A DNA stretch of 9,862 bases from Bacteroidota bacterium (GTDB lineage Bacteria; Bacteroidota; Bacteroidia; B-17B0; Aurantibacillaceae), in NCBI GenBank assembly GCA_025359355.1, contig JANYGR010000321.1, forward strand, positions 1 to 9,862, in the 5' to 3' direction. The notes beneath the pieces were generated by a model. It did not search any database. It was not told the origin of the DNA and saw only the letters and a list, made by a program, of their open reading frames with translations. The position numbers and the translations under genes are program-made. Position 1 is the stretch's first letter, and every line of letters begins with the position of its first letter. Positions 1 to 7,206 of the stretch are shown piece by piece.

Positions 1-1823
1 TTATTGTAATTATCTGAAGCTCTAGCATCTGTATTACCAACTAAATCAATCATTAGCATTGGATATTTTTTTAGAACTTCTAAATTTTTAGCTAAAACAA
101 GTTCGGCATCCGCTCTCACAGCAAATTTATTTAGATCAAAATAAATTGGCGTTACATCAAACCCTAAAGCAATCAATTGGTCTTTTGTTAATTGTCCAGA
201 AATCGTATTAATATCAATTCCTTTAGGAGGTAAAGAATCTTTAGGATGTATTTTAAATTCAGATACAATTTGCTTACATGACACTAAAGGCTCTATGCAG
301 CTATCACACCAACTTACAACTCGTAATTTAACAGTGTATGTACCGTTTGTTTTAAAATCATAATTAATGACTGACTCTTTTACAATGTTTGTGTCTTCAC
401 CTACAATCCAAGTATAATCAAGTACTTTATTCTTGATAGCGTCATTCAATTCAAAAGCATATTGCTGTTTAAAGTCATGCGGATCCGTGTCTGTTGACGT
501 GATGTTAATCCATTCGCTTTCAGTATTTGGGCATTCTTTGTGACTTGAAGGATTAAAATTAATTTTATAAATATCCATATCACCTTTTCCGCCCATTCTG
601 TTTGAAGCAAAATACCCTGATTGATTCGTAGAAGTATTTGTATAAAAAATATCATGCCCTACAGAATTCATTGGCTTACCCATATTTACAGGCTCTGTCC
701 AGTTACCATTTTCGTATGTTGATTTAAAGATGTCGTAACTGCCATAACCAAGATGTCCATTAGATGAAAAATATAATATCTTACCATCCTCAGAAATATA
801 TGGAGCATCCTCATCTAATGCAGTGTTAATGGTTGTTCCTAAATTTTCAGGATCTCCCCATGTTCCATCTTCATTTTTATTTACTTTGTAAATATCATTC
901 CCTCCTACTCCACCCTTTGCTTCTTCGCTAGTAAAATATAGGGTTTTGCCGTCTTTAGTTAAATAAGCATGATTTTGATAATAATCTAAATTTACTTTTT
1001 TAGATAATTTTTTTGGTTCTTTCGTTTCTTGATTCATTTCTGTTTCGTACAGCTTACTATTACGATACACAAATAATTTTTTACCATCAGGGCTCATCGA
1101 CACAATAGATTCATGTCCTTTTTTGAAAGAAGATTTTAAATACAAATCAGGAATAGTATAACGTCGTGGGGAACTATAACTACCGTTTTCATACTTTGAC
1201 GAATACATACTTTCAAAATATTTTCCATCCAATGAATTTATTTTTTCTTTTTTATCATCCTTACGTTTAGATGTAAATATTAAATCATTGTTAGAAGTAA
1301 TAACAGGTACGTATTCAGGGGCAGTAGTATTTATTTTTGATCCCAAATTTGCTACATAATATACTTTAGGATTTGTGGTTTCCGTATGTGCTTTTGCATA
1401 ATTACAATCTTCAATTTGTTTTTCTAACTCCAGTTTAAAACGTTTATTATCATCTTCTAAAGCATCATAACGTTTCATTTTATTATAGTTAGTAAGTGCT
1501 TTATCAAACTGCTCATAATAATGATATGTTTTACCTAAGGCATAAAACATATCCTCTAATGTATCCTTGGGACTTAATTTTTCTGCTTTTTCAAGGTATG
1601 GTAAGGCTTCTTCATATTTACCCATAAATTCAGATAAAGTAATACCTAAGCCTATGTTTGCTTTATAACTATTACTATCAATAGCGTATGCCTTCAAATA
1701 ATATTCGCGCGCTTTTGCTAAATCTCCTTTAGTTGTTTGCTGACCCGCTTTGCGTATATATTTATTTAATGGCGAGCATCCAATTAAGTATATGCTTATC
1801 ATTAATAGTATAAATTGCTTCAT
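1..1823 (-). CDS. TPR / PD40 propeller / PKD-like / OmpA-domain lipoprotein (PorE-like), C-terminus cut by window edge
   Basis: The frame is open from ATG at 1823 to the window edge (607 codons). It begins MKQFILLMISIYLIGC, a lipoprotein signal with lipobox LIGC and lipidated Cys16. Residues about 30-120 are TPR-like (GDLAKAREYYLKAYAID, GKYEEALPYLEKAEKLSP, EQFDKALTNYNKM). Residues about 165-420 hold about five PD40/WD40-like propeller blades (SMSPDGKKLFV, LTKDGKTLYFTSE, ISEDGKILYFSSNG, GYFASNRMGGKGDMDIYKI). Residues about 450-505 resemble a PKD fold (YTWIVGEDT, TNGTYTVKLRVV). An OmpA C-terminal peptidoglycan-binding domain starts near residue 556 (YFDLNKFAVRADAELVL, LVGNTDARASDNYN) and runs off the window. 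The family is anchored in the outer membrane and grips peptidoglycan. The domain order resembles PorE, an envelope component of the type IX secretion system, but PorE has a carboxypeptidase-regulatory-like domain where this protein has a PKD-like one. Paralogs of this architecture are common in Bacteroidota, so the PorE role is inferred. It is divergent from a T9SS cargo gene. Confidence 0.93.
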   Translation of the reverse strand, partial: MKQFILLMISIYLIGCSPLNKYIRKAGQQTTKGDLAKAREYYLKAYAIDSNSYKANIGLGITLSEFMGKYEEALPYLEKAEKLSPKDTLEDMFYALGKTYHYYEQFDKALTNYNKMKRYDALEDDNKRFKLELEKQIEDCNYAKAHTETTNPKVYYVANLGSKINTTAPEYVPVITSNNDLIFTSKRKDDKKEKINSLDGKYFESMYSSKYENGSYSSPRRYTIPDLYLKSSFKKGHESIVSMSPDGKKLFVYRNSKLYETEMNQETKEPKKLSKKVNLDYYQNHAYLTKDGKTLYFTSEEAKGGVGGNDIYKVNKNEDGTWGDPENLGTTINTALDEDAPYISEDGKILYFSSNGHLGYGSYDIFKSTYENGNWTEPVNMGKPMNSVGHDIFYTNTSTNQSGYFASNRMGGKGDMDIYKINFNPSSHKECPNTESEWINITSTDTDPHDFKQQYAFELNDAIKNKVLDYTWIVGEDTNIVKESVINYDFKTNGTYTVKLRVVSWCDSCIEPLVSCKQIVSEFKIHPKDSLPPKGIDINTISGQLTKDQLIALGFDVTPIYFDLNKFAVRADAELVLAKNLEVLKKYPMLMIDLVGNTDARASDNYN

Positions 1824-1843
1824 AGTTTTAAAATTTTATTAAA

Positions 1844-1863
1844 GATAAAAATATATTTTTATC
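1844..1863. promoter_or_regulatory. Perfect 20-bp AT-rich palindrome in the divergent intergenic region
   Basis: GATAAAAATATATTTTTATC is an exact palindrome 20 bp upstream of the OmpA-family start codon. A near-consensus Bacteroidota -7 element (TATCTTTA on the minus strand, 1847-1840) overlaps its edge. It could be an operator for a dimeric regulator or simply an AT-rich cruciform. The rest of the 220-bp gap (1824-2043) holds no recognisable gene, and I could not place a convincing promoter for the plus-strand gene there. Confidence 0.45.
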
Positions 1864-2043
1864 AGGCTATCCTAATTTGATATAATAATATAACGTTGTA
1901 CTGGATTACCTCCCTCATTAGGCTTCAATTTTTCTACAAAATACCGTTCAAAATGCCTATTAATACTCATTATTTATTAACTGATTGCATTTGCTTTTAA
2001 ACTTATTTTCATTGACATTTAATAAAACATACACAACATCATT

Positions 2044-3873
2044 ATGATTCGATTATTACTTATTTCATCAAGCCTTATTTTATGCAACTATCTTTTTGCA
2101 CAAAAAAATAATTCAGCAAATGCGATACAGATTAAATGTACTGGTTTTGCAATTTCTAAACCCTTAAGTGAATTAACCAATAATACGGATTACGACGATG
2201 TTGAAACCGCTGATAAAAAGGAAGTAGAAATTCGTCGCCAAAAACCTGCGAATGTCAACAAAAATGCTTTGCCAACTGGTAAAGATTTAGCTGCTCAAAC
2301 AACACATGGACAAAAATCCATGTCAGCTCCAATTGCCAATTGGCAAGGTTTATCAGGCTCTGGTTATCCACCTGATCCATCTGGAGCTGCCAGTGCCAAT
2401 TATTATTTTCAGGCTGTAAATACACAATATAAAGTATACACAAAAACCGGAGGAAACATTACTGGCGGTGGACCTTTTAATTTAAGTGCGTTGTGGGCCG
2501 GTAGTACAGATGATGGAGATCCAATTGTATTATATGATAAATATGCCGATAGATGGTTTATGTCGCAATTTAATGGAAATGATAAATTATTAATCGCTGT
2601 TTCTACTAGTTCCAATCCTGTTGGCGCTTACTATACTTACACCTTTGTTCCAATTGCAGGAACTTTCCCTGATTACCCAAAATATTCTATTTGGTCGGAT
2701 GGCTATTACTTTAGCTCAAATACGGGGGCGCCTTTTAAAATTGGGGCTTTAGACAGAACAAAAATCTTAGCAGGAAATCCAGCAGCAACCATGATTTCCT
2801 TAGATGTTCCCACAACTCCAAACAATGGTTTCTTTTGCCCATTAACTGCTGATGCAGATGGACAACTTCCTCCTTATGGAACACCTTGTCCTGCTTTTAC
2901 TCAGGAAGACGATACTTGGTCTACTGGCGGAGTAGATCAGCTTCATATATTTAAAATAGCCATTGACTGGGTTACACCTGCCAATTCATCCGTCATATTA
3001 GATCAAACATTACCAACCACTCCTTTCAACGAAAGTTTTACTTCTACTTGGGATGATATTGCCCAGCCTGGAACTACGCAAAAATTGGATGCCATAGACG
3101 GTGTTTTAATGTATAGGGCTCAGTATCGTCGCTGGACAGGCTATAACTCTGTGGTGCTTTGTCATGCTGTGATTGTTGACCCAACAACTAAACAAACTGG
3201 TTTACGCTGGTACGAATTAAGACAAAATACGACTACAGGCGTATGGAGTATTTATCAGCAAAGTACGTATTCTCCCGACTTACATTACCGATGGATGGGC
3301 AGTATCGCTATGGATGATAATGGAAGTATTGGATTAGGCTATGCAGTATCTAGCAGTACCGTATCTCCTTCGTTACGCTATACCGGTAGAAACTCATCTG
3401 ATCCTTTAGGGCAAATGACCTATTCAGAAACCATTGCCATTGCTGGTTCAGGAGCACAATCTGGCATTAACCGTTTTGGCGATTACTCACAAACATCTTT
3501 AGATCCAGATGGCATTACATTTTGGCATACGGGTGAATACCTTATTGGTGGCGGTATCAGAACTCGTATTTTTTCATTTCAAATACCAACGGCTCTTGCT
3601 ACAAGTATTAACGAAGATTTAACGAAAACAGATTTAATATTATTTCAAAATGAAAACCACATCAACGTTAAAGGTATTCGTTTACCAAACAATGAAGAAA
3701 TGCAACTTACCTTATTTAGCATAGATGGTAAAGAAATCAGTTCTCAAAAGATTCAGCCAACTAATAATTACTTAGATGCTGATATATCAATTACCAATCT
3801 AAGCAAAGGGACTTATTTAGTACGTATAGGCAATGAGCAATTTCAAAAAGTAAAAAAAATTATCATTAATTAA
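2044..3873 (+). CDS. Secreted protein with type IX secretion C-terminal sorting domain
   Basis: This 609-residue protein has an N-terminal Sec signal peptide (MIRLLLISSSLILCNYLFA, likely cut before Gln20). Residues 529-609 form a Por-type C-terminal sorting domain: LILFQNENHINVKGI in the place of the usual YPNP-type start, then LFSIDGKEI, LSKGTYLVRI and the terminal KKIIIN. This predicts export by the type IX system and release or attachment at the cell surface. The central part (about 100-520) is rich in Trp, Tyr and Asp-Gly segments (NWQGLSGSGYPPDPSGA, DPIVLYDKYADRWFMSQF, YPKYSIWSDGYYFSSN, HYRWMGSIAMDDNGSIGLG), which suggests a repetitive beta-rich, propeller-like fold. I see no catalytic motif, so the activity is unknown. 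The start is fixed by the signal peptide. A small lipoprotein gene follows after 27 bp and may be co-transcribed. The divergent neighbour encodes a PorE-like lipoprotein. Confidence 0.9.
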   Translation: MIRLLLISSSLILCNYLFAQKNNSANAIQIKCTGFAISKPLSELTNNTDYDDVETADKKEVEIRRQKPANVNKNALPTGKDLAAQTTHGQKSMSAPIANWQGLSGSGYPPDPSGAASANYYFQAVNTQYKVYTKTGGNITGGGPFNLSALWAGSTDDGDPIVLYDKYADRWFMSQFNGNDKLLIAVSTSSNPVGAYYTYTFVPIAGTFPDYPKYSIWSDGYYFSSNTGAPFKIGALDRTKILAGNPAATMISLDVPTTPNNGFFCPLTADADGQLPPYGTPCPAFTQEDDTWSTGGVDQLHIFKIAIDWVTPANSSVILDQTLPTTPFNESFTSTWDDIAQPGTTQKLDAIDGVLMYRAQYRRWTGYNSVVLCHAVIVDPTTKQTGLRWYELRQNTTTGVWSIYQQSTYSPDLHYRWMGSIAMDDNGSIGLGYAVSSSTVSPSLRYTGRNSSDPLGQMTYSETIAIAGSGAQSGINRFGDYSQTSLDPDGITFWHTGEYLIGGGIRTRIFSFQIPTALATSINEDLTKTDLILFQNENHINVKGIRLPNNEEMQLTLFSIDGKEISSQKIQPTNNYLDADISITNLSKGTYLVRIGNEQFQKVKKIIIN

Positions 3874-3900
3874 TTAATTGTCTATATTATAGTACTAATT

Positions 3901-4260
3901 ATGCGTTATCTCTTTTTCTTGTCGAGTTTTTTTATTTTTGGTGCTTGTCAAACAGCCAAGCCTATTAAAACCAAGGAACCTATTGCTTTAGAAACTACTG
4001 CTACTGTCGAGGATCCAACTTTTACTTACGGTAAGGTGACTCATTTGATTAACACTAATCAATGCACCAGCATTATTGTTATAAATAAAGATGCCGGAAG
4101 CAACAATGAATTGATATTACTCCCCAAAGACTTATTACCTGAAGATCTAAGCAAAGAAGGGACTGAACTTAAATTTCATTATCGTCCTCTTAAAATGAAG
4201 AACCCCGAAGGTTGCTTAAAAGGCATACCGGTAGCTTTAACTGAAGTTACCAAACGATAA
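3901..4260 (+). CDS. Small lipoprotein of unknown function
   Basis: This 119-residue protein starts MRYLFFLSSFFIFGAC. It has a short hydrophobic stretch ending in a lipobox (FGAC), so lipidation at Cys16 and periplasmic or outer-membrane anchoring are likely. After a Thr/Pro/Lys/Glu-rich linker (about 17-38), the mature part (about 42-117) is compact with alternating beta-like segments: YGKVTHLINTNQCTSIIVIN, LILLPKDLLPEDL, GTELKFHYRPLK, GCLKGIPVALTEV. Cys55 and Cys105 could form a disulfide. The pattern 'G-V...C..II...L.P..L...G..L.F.Y.P....C..G.PV.L' resembles small OB-like Bacteroidota lipoproteins seen in many genomes, but I cannot assign a role. It lies 27 bp after the T9SS cargo gene on the same strand, so one transcript is plausible. 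Confidence 0.85.
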   Translation: MRYLFFLSSFFIFGACQTAKPIKTKEPIALETTATVEDPTFTYGKVTHLINTNQCTSIIVINKDAGSNNELILLPKDLLPEDLSKEGTELKFHYRPLKMKNPEGCLKGIPVALTEVTKR

Positions 4261-4374
4261 TTTTTCACAACCTGCATCTTATATATTAAGTCATCGTACT
4301 CTACGAATATTTTGCCTGTTTATATATTTCGTAAAAAAACACCCTATTTTTAACCTAATACAACTCAAAAGCAT

Positions 4375-4382
4375 TAATTTTG
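4375..4382 (+). promoter_or_regulatory. Bacteroidota -7 promoter element (TAATTTTG) abutting the DUF4293 start
   Basis: TAATTTTG matches TANNTTTG exactly and ends 4 bp before the ATG at 4387. Transcription would then begin at or within a base or two of the start codon, giving a leaderless mRNA. A T-rich stretch (TTTTTAACC, 4347-4355) lies at roughly the -33 distance but is a weak match. The preceding gap (4261-4374) shows only an imperfect inverted repeat, TACGAA/TTCGTA (4302-4333). Confidence 0.55.
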
Positions 4383-4386
4383 TAGT

Positions 4387-4833
4387 ATGATACAACGTAA
4401 GCAAACCCTGTTTTTATTAGCCGTATTTATTATTGCTATTATAATGATTTTTATACCGTTCCAAGTCCTATTAACTAGCGGAGAAAGTTGGAACATTGCT
4501 TTAATAGCTGGTAATAGCTGGATTATTTTGAATTCGAATATGTACTACCCCAATATTTTAAATTTACTCATCATTGTCATATCCATCTTCATTATTTTTA
4601 AATACAAAAATCGCCCTCTACAATATAAACTTTCCAATGTTATTGCCTTATTGAATATATTTATGGTTGGCTTATTCTTTTTATTGCCATTTACTGATGC
4701 TAATCCTGGAGAAAGCATCAAATATGCTTTTGGTTCCTTTTTACCAATTTTAAGTATGGGTTTTGCTTTTTTAGCCGCTCATTTTATAAAAAAAGACGAG
4801 CAATTGGTTAGAAACTCAGATCGTATTAGATAA
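4387..4833 (+). CDS. DUF4293-family four-helix inner-membrane protein
   Basis: This 148-residue integral membrane protein has four predicted transmembrane segments: about 8-29 (FLLAVFIIAIIMIFIPFQVL), 54-72 (YPNILNLLIIVISIFIIF), 82-101 (LSNVIALLNIFMVGLFFLLP) and 115-134 (FGSFLPILSMGFAFLAAHF). The tail is charged and cytoplasmic (KKDEQLVRNSDRIR). The N-terminus MIQRKQTLFLL, the length and the four-helix layout fit the Bacteroidota-restricted family DUF4293, for which I know no function. The family-typical MIQR opening supports this start. It appears to have its own promoter directly at the start codon and stands as a single gene between the lipoprotein and the acetyl-CoA carboxylase operon. A palindromic element lies 18 bp after its stop. 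Confidence 0.85.
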   Translation: MIQRKQTLFLLAVFIIAIIMIFIPFQVLLTSGESWNIALIAGNSWIILNSNMYYPNILNLLIIVISIFIIFKYKNRPLQYKLSNVIALLNIFMVGLFFLLPFTDANPGESIKYAFGSFLPILSMGFAFLAAHFIKKDEQLVRNSDRIR

Positions 4834-4850
4834 AATTTTCCTACTTTTAG

Positions 4851-4941
4851 GTCATGCTGTCCCGATAGCTATCGGGATGTTTCAGCATCTCACGAGACCC
4901 TGAATTGTAAAATCGGCGGAGCCAAACAAGTTCATGGTGAC
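4851..4941. repeat. Palindromic dispersed-repeat-like element, about 90 bp
   Basis: The core TCCCGATAGCTATCGGGA (4860-4877) is a perfect 18-bp palindrome. It is extended by ATGCTG (4854-4859) pairing with CAGCAT (4883-4888), giving a long hairpin. The element continues with CTCACGAGACCCTGAA and ends near TTCATGGTGAC; CCCTGAA (4898-4904) is an imperfect inverse of TTCATGG (4931-4937), and GTCA/TGAC bound the whole. It lies between DUF4293 and accB with no T-run, so it is not a classic terminator. Elements of this style (GTCAT...CAGCATCTCA...GACCCTGAA...GGTGAC) are familiar multi-copy intergenic repeats in Bacteroidota. A MITE-like or REP-like origin is inferred. Confidence 0.6.
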
Positions 4942-5025
4942 TTTTACCCCATCATCAAATTTTATATTGTTGATAAACAGGTGCTTTTTTGAACATTTGC
5001 CCACTTTTCGACTAAAAAAGTTTCC

Positions 5026-5060
5026 TTTTTGATAGTTTTTATTAAAAAATGATACTTTTG
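5026..5060 (+). promoter_or_regulatory. Promoter of the accBC operon
   Basis: A -33 element TTTTTG (5026-5031) and an exact -7 element TACTTTTG (5053-5060) are separated by 21 bp, a good fit to the Bacteroidota housekeeping promoter (TTTG, 19-21 bp, TANNTTTG). Transcription should begin near 5066, leaving a leader of about 20 nt before accB. Confidence 0.7.
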
Positions 5061-5085
5061 TCTCCACTAACTAAAACAATCAAAA

Positions 5086-5586
5086 ATGAAATTAACCGAA
5101 ATTCAAGATTTAATTAAATTTGTTTCAAAGAGCGGGGTAAATGAAGTAGAATTAGAAACCAAAGAAGTTAAAATTGTTATCCGTACTGGTAAGCAGGCGG
5201 CTCCTGTGGTTTATCAATCTGCTCCACAACAACAATACATGCAAGCTCCGGCTCAACAAAACATTGCTTCACCAGCTGTTGCCAATCCTGTTGCCGAATC
5301 AGCTACACCAACTGCTGCAAGTACAGCAAGTGCTGCTGAAGCTAAATACATCACTATCAAATCGCCAATGATTGGTACATTCTACCGTTCTGCTGGGCCA
5401 GACAAACCTGTGTTTGTAAATGTAGGTGATGAAGTTGAAGTAGGGAAACCTGTTTGTATCATCGAAGCGATGAAGTTATTTAACGAAATTGAAAGTGAGT
5501 TCAAAGGGAAAATCGTTAAAGTATTGGTAAACGATGCTACTCCAGTTGAGTATGATCAACCTTTATTCTTAGTAGATCCTTCGTAA
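5086..5586 (+). CDS. accB: Acetyl-CoA carboxylase biotin carboxyl carrier protein (BCCP)
   Basis: This 166-residue protein carries the biotin that shuttles CO2 from biotin carboxylase to the carboxyltransferase in acetyl-CoA carboxylase, making malonyl-CoA for fatty-acid synthesis in the cytoplasm. The N-terminal part (1-35, MKLTEIQDLIKFVSKSGVNEVELE) is typical of AccB. A flexible Ala/Pro/Gln/Ser-rich linker follows (about 37-85). The C-terminal biotinyl domain (about 87-166) contains the signature EAMKLFNEIES with the biotin-accepting Lys130, preceded by SPMIGTFYRS, the 'thumb'-region segment of acetyl-CoA carboxylase carriers, and ends in VEYDQPLFLVDPS. Length and layout match bacterial AccB. 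The start agrees with the conserved N-terminus and sits about 20 nt behind a strong predicted promoter. accC follows 127 bp downstream on the same strand. Confidence 0.97.
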   Translation: MKLTEIQDLIKFVSKSGVNEVELETKEVKIVIRTGKQAAPVVYQSAPQQQYMQAPAQQNIASPAVANPVAESATPTAASTASAAEAKYITIKSPMIGTFYRSAGPDKPVFVNVGDEVEVGKPVCIIEAMKLFNEIESEFKGKIVKVLVNDATPVEYDQPLFLVDPS

Positions 5587-5676
5587 AACGACGAATTAAG
5601 AAGGTAGATTGACGATTTGAAAATTTACCACAGTAAAAATTATTTGTAAACTGATTTGCCGTTTAAGATTTTAAAA

Positions 5677-5709
5677 ATCGTAAATCGTAAATCGTAAAAT
5701 CGTAAATCG
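5677..5709 (+). repeat. Tandem ATCGTAA heptamer array just upstream of accC
   Basis: ATCG recurs at 5677, 5684, 5691, 5699 and 5706, with units ATCGTAA, ATCGTAA, ATCGTAAA, ATCGTAA and a partial ATCG. The array ends 4 bp before the accC start codon. Upstream, ACGATTT (5612-5618) is the inverse complement of AAATCGT, which occurs four times in the array (5675, 5682, 5689, 5697). The accB-accC leader could therefore form several alternative hairpins. GATTTTAAAAATC (5668-5680) is a further small inverted repeat. No ORF is present in this spacer. Confidence 0.8.
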
Positions 5710-5713
5710 AGAG

Positions 5714-7057
5714 ATGTTTAAAAAAATATTAATTGCCAATCGTGGCGAAATTGCTTTACGTGTGATAAGAACATGTAAAGAAATGGGGATTAAAACAGTT
5801 GCCGTATATTCTACTGCCGATAAGGATTCCTTACACGTAAAATTTGCAGACGAAGCAGTTTGTATTGGGCCACCGCCTAGTAAAGACAGCTACTTAAGTA
5901 TGTCGAATATTATTGCGGCAGCAGAAATTACCAATGCTGATGCTATACATCCAGGTTATGGTTTCTTAAGTGAAAACGCAAAATTTTCTGAAATTTGCCG
6001 TCAAAACAATATTAAGTTTATTGGCGCATCTCCCGAAATGATTAACCAAATGGGAGATAAGAGTAATGCCAAAGCAACGATGATTGCTGCTGGTGTACCT
6101 TGCGTGCCAGGTTCAGTAGGTTTATTGGATAGCGTTGAGCAAGGAAAAGAATTAGCTAAAGATATTAAGTATCCTGTTATCATTAAAGCTACCGCTGGTG
6201 GTGGTGGAAAAGGGATGCGTATTATTTGGAAAGAAGAAGATTTTCAAGCAGCCTGGGATAGCGCTGTACACGAAGCAACTGCTGCTTTTGGTAACGGTGC
6301 CATGTACATGGAAAAATACATTGAAGAGCCTCGCCATATCGAAATTCAGATTGTAGGTGATGCGCATGGAAAGGCTTGCCACTTAAGTGAGCGTGACTGT
6401 TCGGTACAACGTCGTCACCAAAAATTAGTAGAAGAAACGCCTTCTCCATTTATGACTCCTGAATTGCGCGAAGCAATGGGTGATGCTGCTGTTAAAGCTG
6501 CTTTATCTATTGGTTACGAAGGTGTAGGAACTATCGAATTTTTAGTTGACAAACACCGTAATTTCTATTTTATGGAAATGAATACTCGTATTCAGGTGGA
6601 GCACCCAATTACAGAAGAAGTAATTAACTACGACTTAATACGCGAACAAATTTTAGTAGCTGCTGGTGTGCCTATTAGTGGTAAAAACTACTACCCACAA
6701 TTGCATGCGATTGAATGCCGTATTAATGCAGAAGATCCATTCAAAAACTTTGCACCATCTCCAGGTGTTATTACTACTTTACATACTCCTGGCGGACATG
6801 GTATACGTGTAGATTCGCACGTGTATAGTGGATACCGTATACCGCCAAATTACGATAGTATGGTAGGTAAATTAATTACAGTAGCACAAACTCGTGAAGA
6901 AGCCATTGCAAAAATGCACCGTGCTTTAAGTGAGTATGTGATTGAAGGTGTAAAAACTACTATTCCGTTCCACATTAAATTAATGCAAAACGAAGATTTT
7001 AAAGCAGGTAATTATACTACCAAGTTTATGGAAACTTGGGATTTTAATAAAGCTTAA
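5714..7057 (+). CDS. accC: Biotin carboxylase subunit of acetyl-CoA carboxylase
   Basis: This 447-residue ATP-grasp enzyme carboxylates the biotin on AccB using bicarbonate and ATP, the first half-reaction of acetyl-CoA carboxylase. The N-terminal biotin carboxylase domain begins FKKILIANRGEIALRVIRTCKEMG and includes HPGYGFLSENAKF. The ATP-grasp domain has the glycine-rich loop TAGGGGKGMR (about 160-169), HIEIQIVGDAHG and ERDCSVQRRHQKLVEE. The active-site strand EMNTRIQVEHPITE places Glu288, Asn290, Arg292 and Glu296 at the same numbers as the E. coli enzyme. The C-terminal domain contains AIECRINAEDP, FAPSPG, RVDSHVYSGY, IPPNYDSMVGKLI and TTIPFH. Length is normal. No separate promoter is evident, so it is probably read with accB. 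The start codon directly follows a tandem repeat, and GAGAG abuts the ATG too closely to act as a normal ribosome binding site. The short stand-alone BCCP partner favours acetyl-CoA over propionyl-CoA carboxylase. Confidence 0.98.
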   Translation: MFKKILIANRGEIALRVIRTCKEMGIKTVAVYSTADKDSLHVKFADEAVCIGPPPSKDSYLSMSNIIAAAEITNADAIHPGYGFLSENAKFSEICRQNNIKFIGASPEMINQMGDKSNAKATMIAAGVPCVPGSVGLLDSVEQGKELAKDIKYPVIIKATAGGGGKGMRIIWKEEDFQAAWDSAVHEATAAFGNGAMYMEKYIEEPRHIEIQIVGDAHGKACHLSERDCSVQRRHQKLVEETPSPFMTPELREAMGDAAVKAALSIGYEGVGTIEFLVDKHRNFYFMEMNTRIQVEHPITEEVINYDLIREQILVAAGVPISGKNYYPQLHAIECRINAEDPFKNFAPSPGVITTLHTPGGHGIRVDSHVYSGYRIPPNYDSMVGKLITVAQTREEAIAKMHRALSEYVIEGVKTTIPFHIKLMQNEDFKAGNYTTKFMETWDFNKA

Positions 7058-7072
7058 AATTAATACTAATAT

Positions 7073-7117
7073 AAAAAAGCCTTTCGATCCCGATCACTAT
7101 CGGGAGAAAGGCTTTTT
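7073..7117. terminator. Bidirectional intrinsic terminator after accC
   Basis: AAAAAAGCCTTTC (7073-7085) pairs with GAAAGGCTTTTT (7106-7117). The inner arms TCCCGAT (7088-7094) and ATCGGGA (7099-7105) close on a CACT loop, leaving GA (7086-7087) as a bulge. A-run and T-run flanks let it work in both directions: it ends the accBC transcript 15 bp after the accC stop and would also stop leftward transcription from the minus-strand genes. The inner arms are the same palindromic core as at 4860-4877. The rest of the gap to 7206 contains no gene. Confidence 0.85.
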
Positions 7118-7206
7118 CATTTTTATTAACCCTAGTAAAGTCAAGGACAGAAAAGTGCTATGCAAGCTTATTTTATGGTAAAACAGAGCACTCAGAATAA
7201 TACGAT

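Noticed and set aside
446..655. Short minus-strand open frame inside the OmpA-family gene
   Set aside because: It is out of frame with a gene whose PD40 and OmpA motifs read continuously through this region.
4302..4333. Imperfect inverted repeat TACGAA/TTCGTA as a terminator for the small lipoprotein gene
   Set aside because: The arms are short, the loop is about 20 nt, and it is followed by an A-run rather than a T-run on the coding strand.
4882..5067. 61-codon minus-strand open frame upstream of accB
   Set aside because: It overlaps the palindromic element and the accB promoter, has no recognisable domain, and looks like chance.
5677..5709. Possible CRISPR-like repeat array
   Set aside because: The units are 7-8 bp with no spacers, so this is a simple tandem repeat. 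No cas genes are present.
7154..7192. Inverted repeat AGTGCT/AGCACT downstream of the metalloprotease gene
   Set aside because: The 6-bp arms with a 27-nt loop and no T-tract are weak. The strong hairpin at 7073-7117 is the better terminator.
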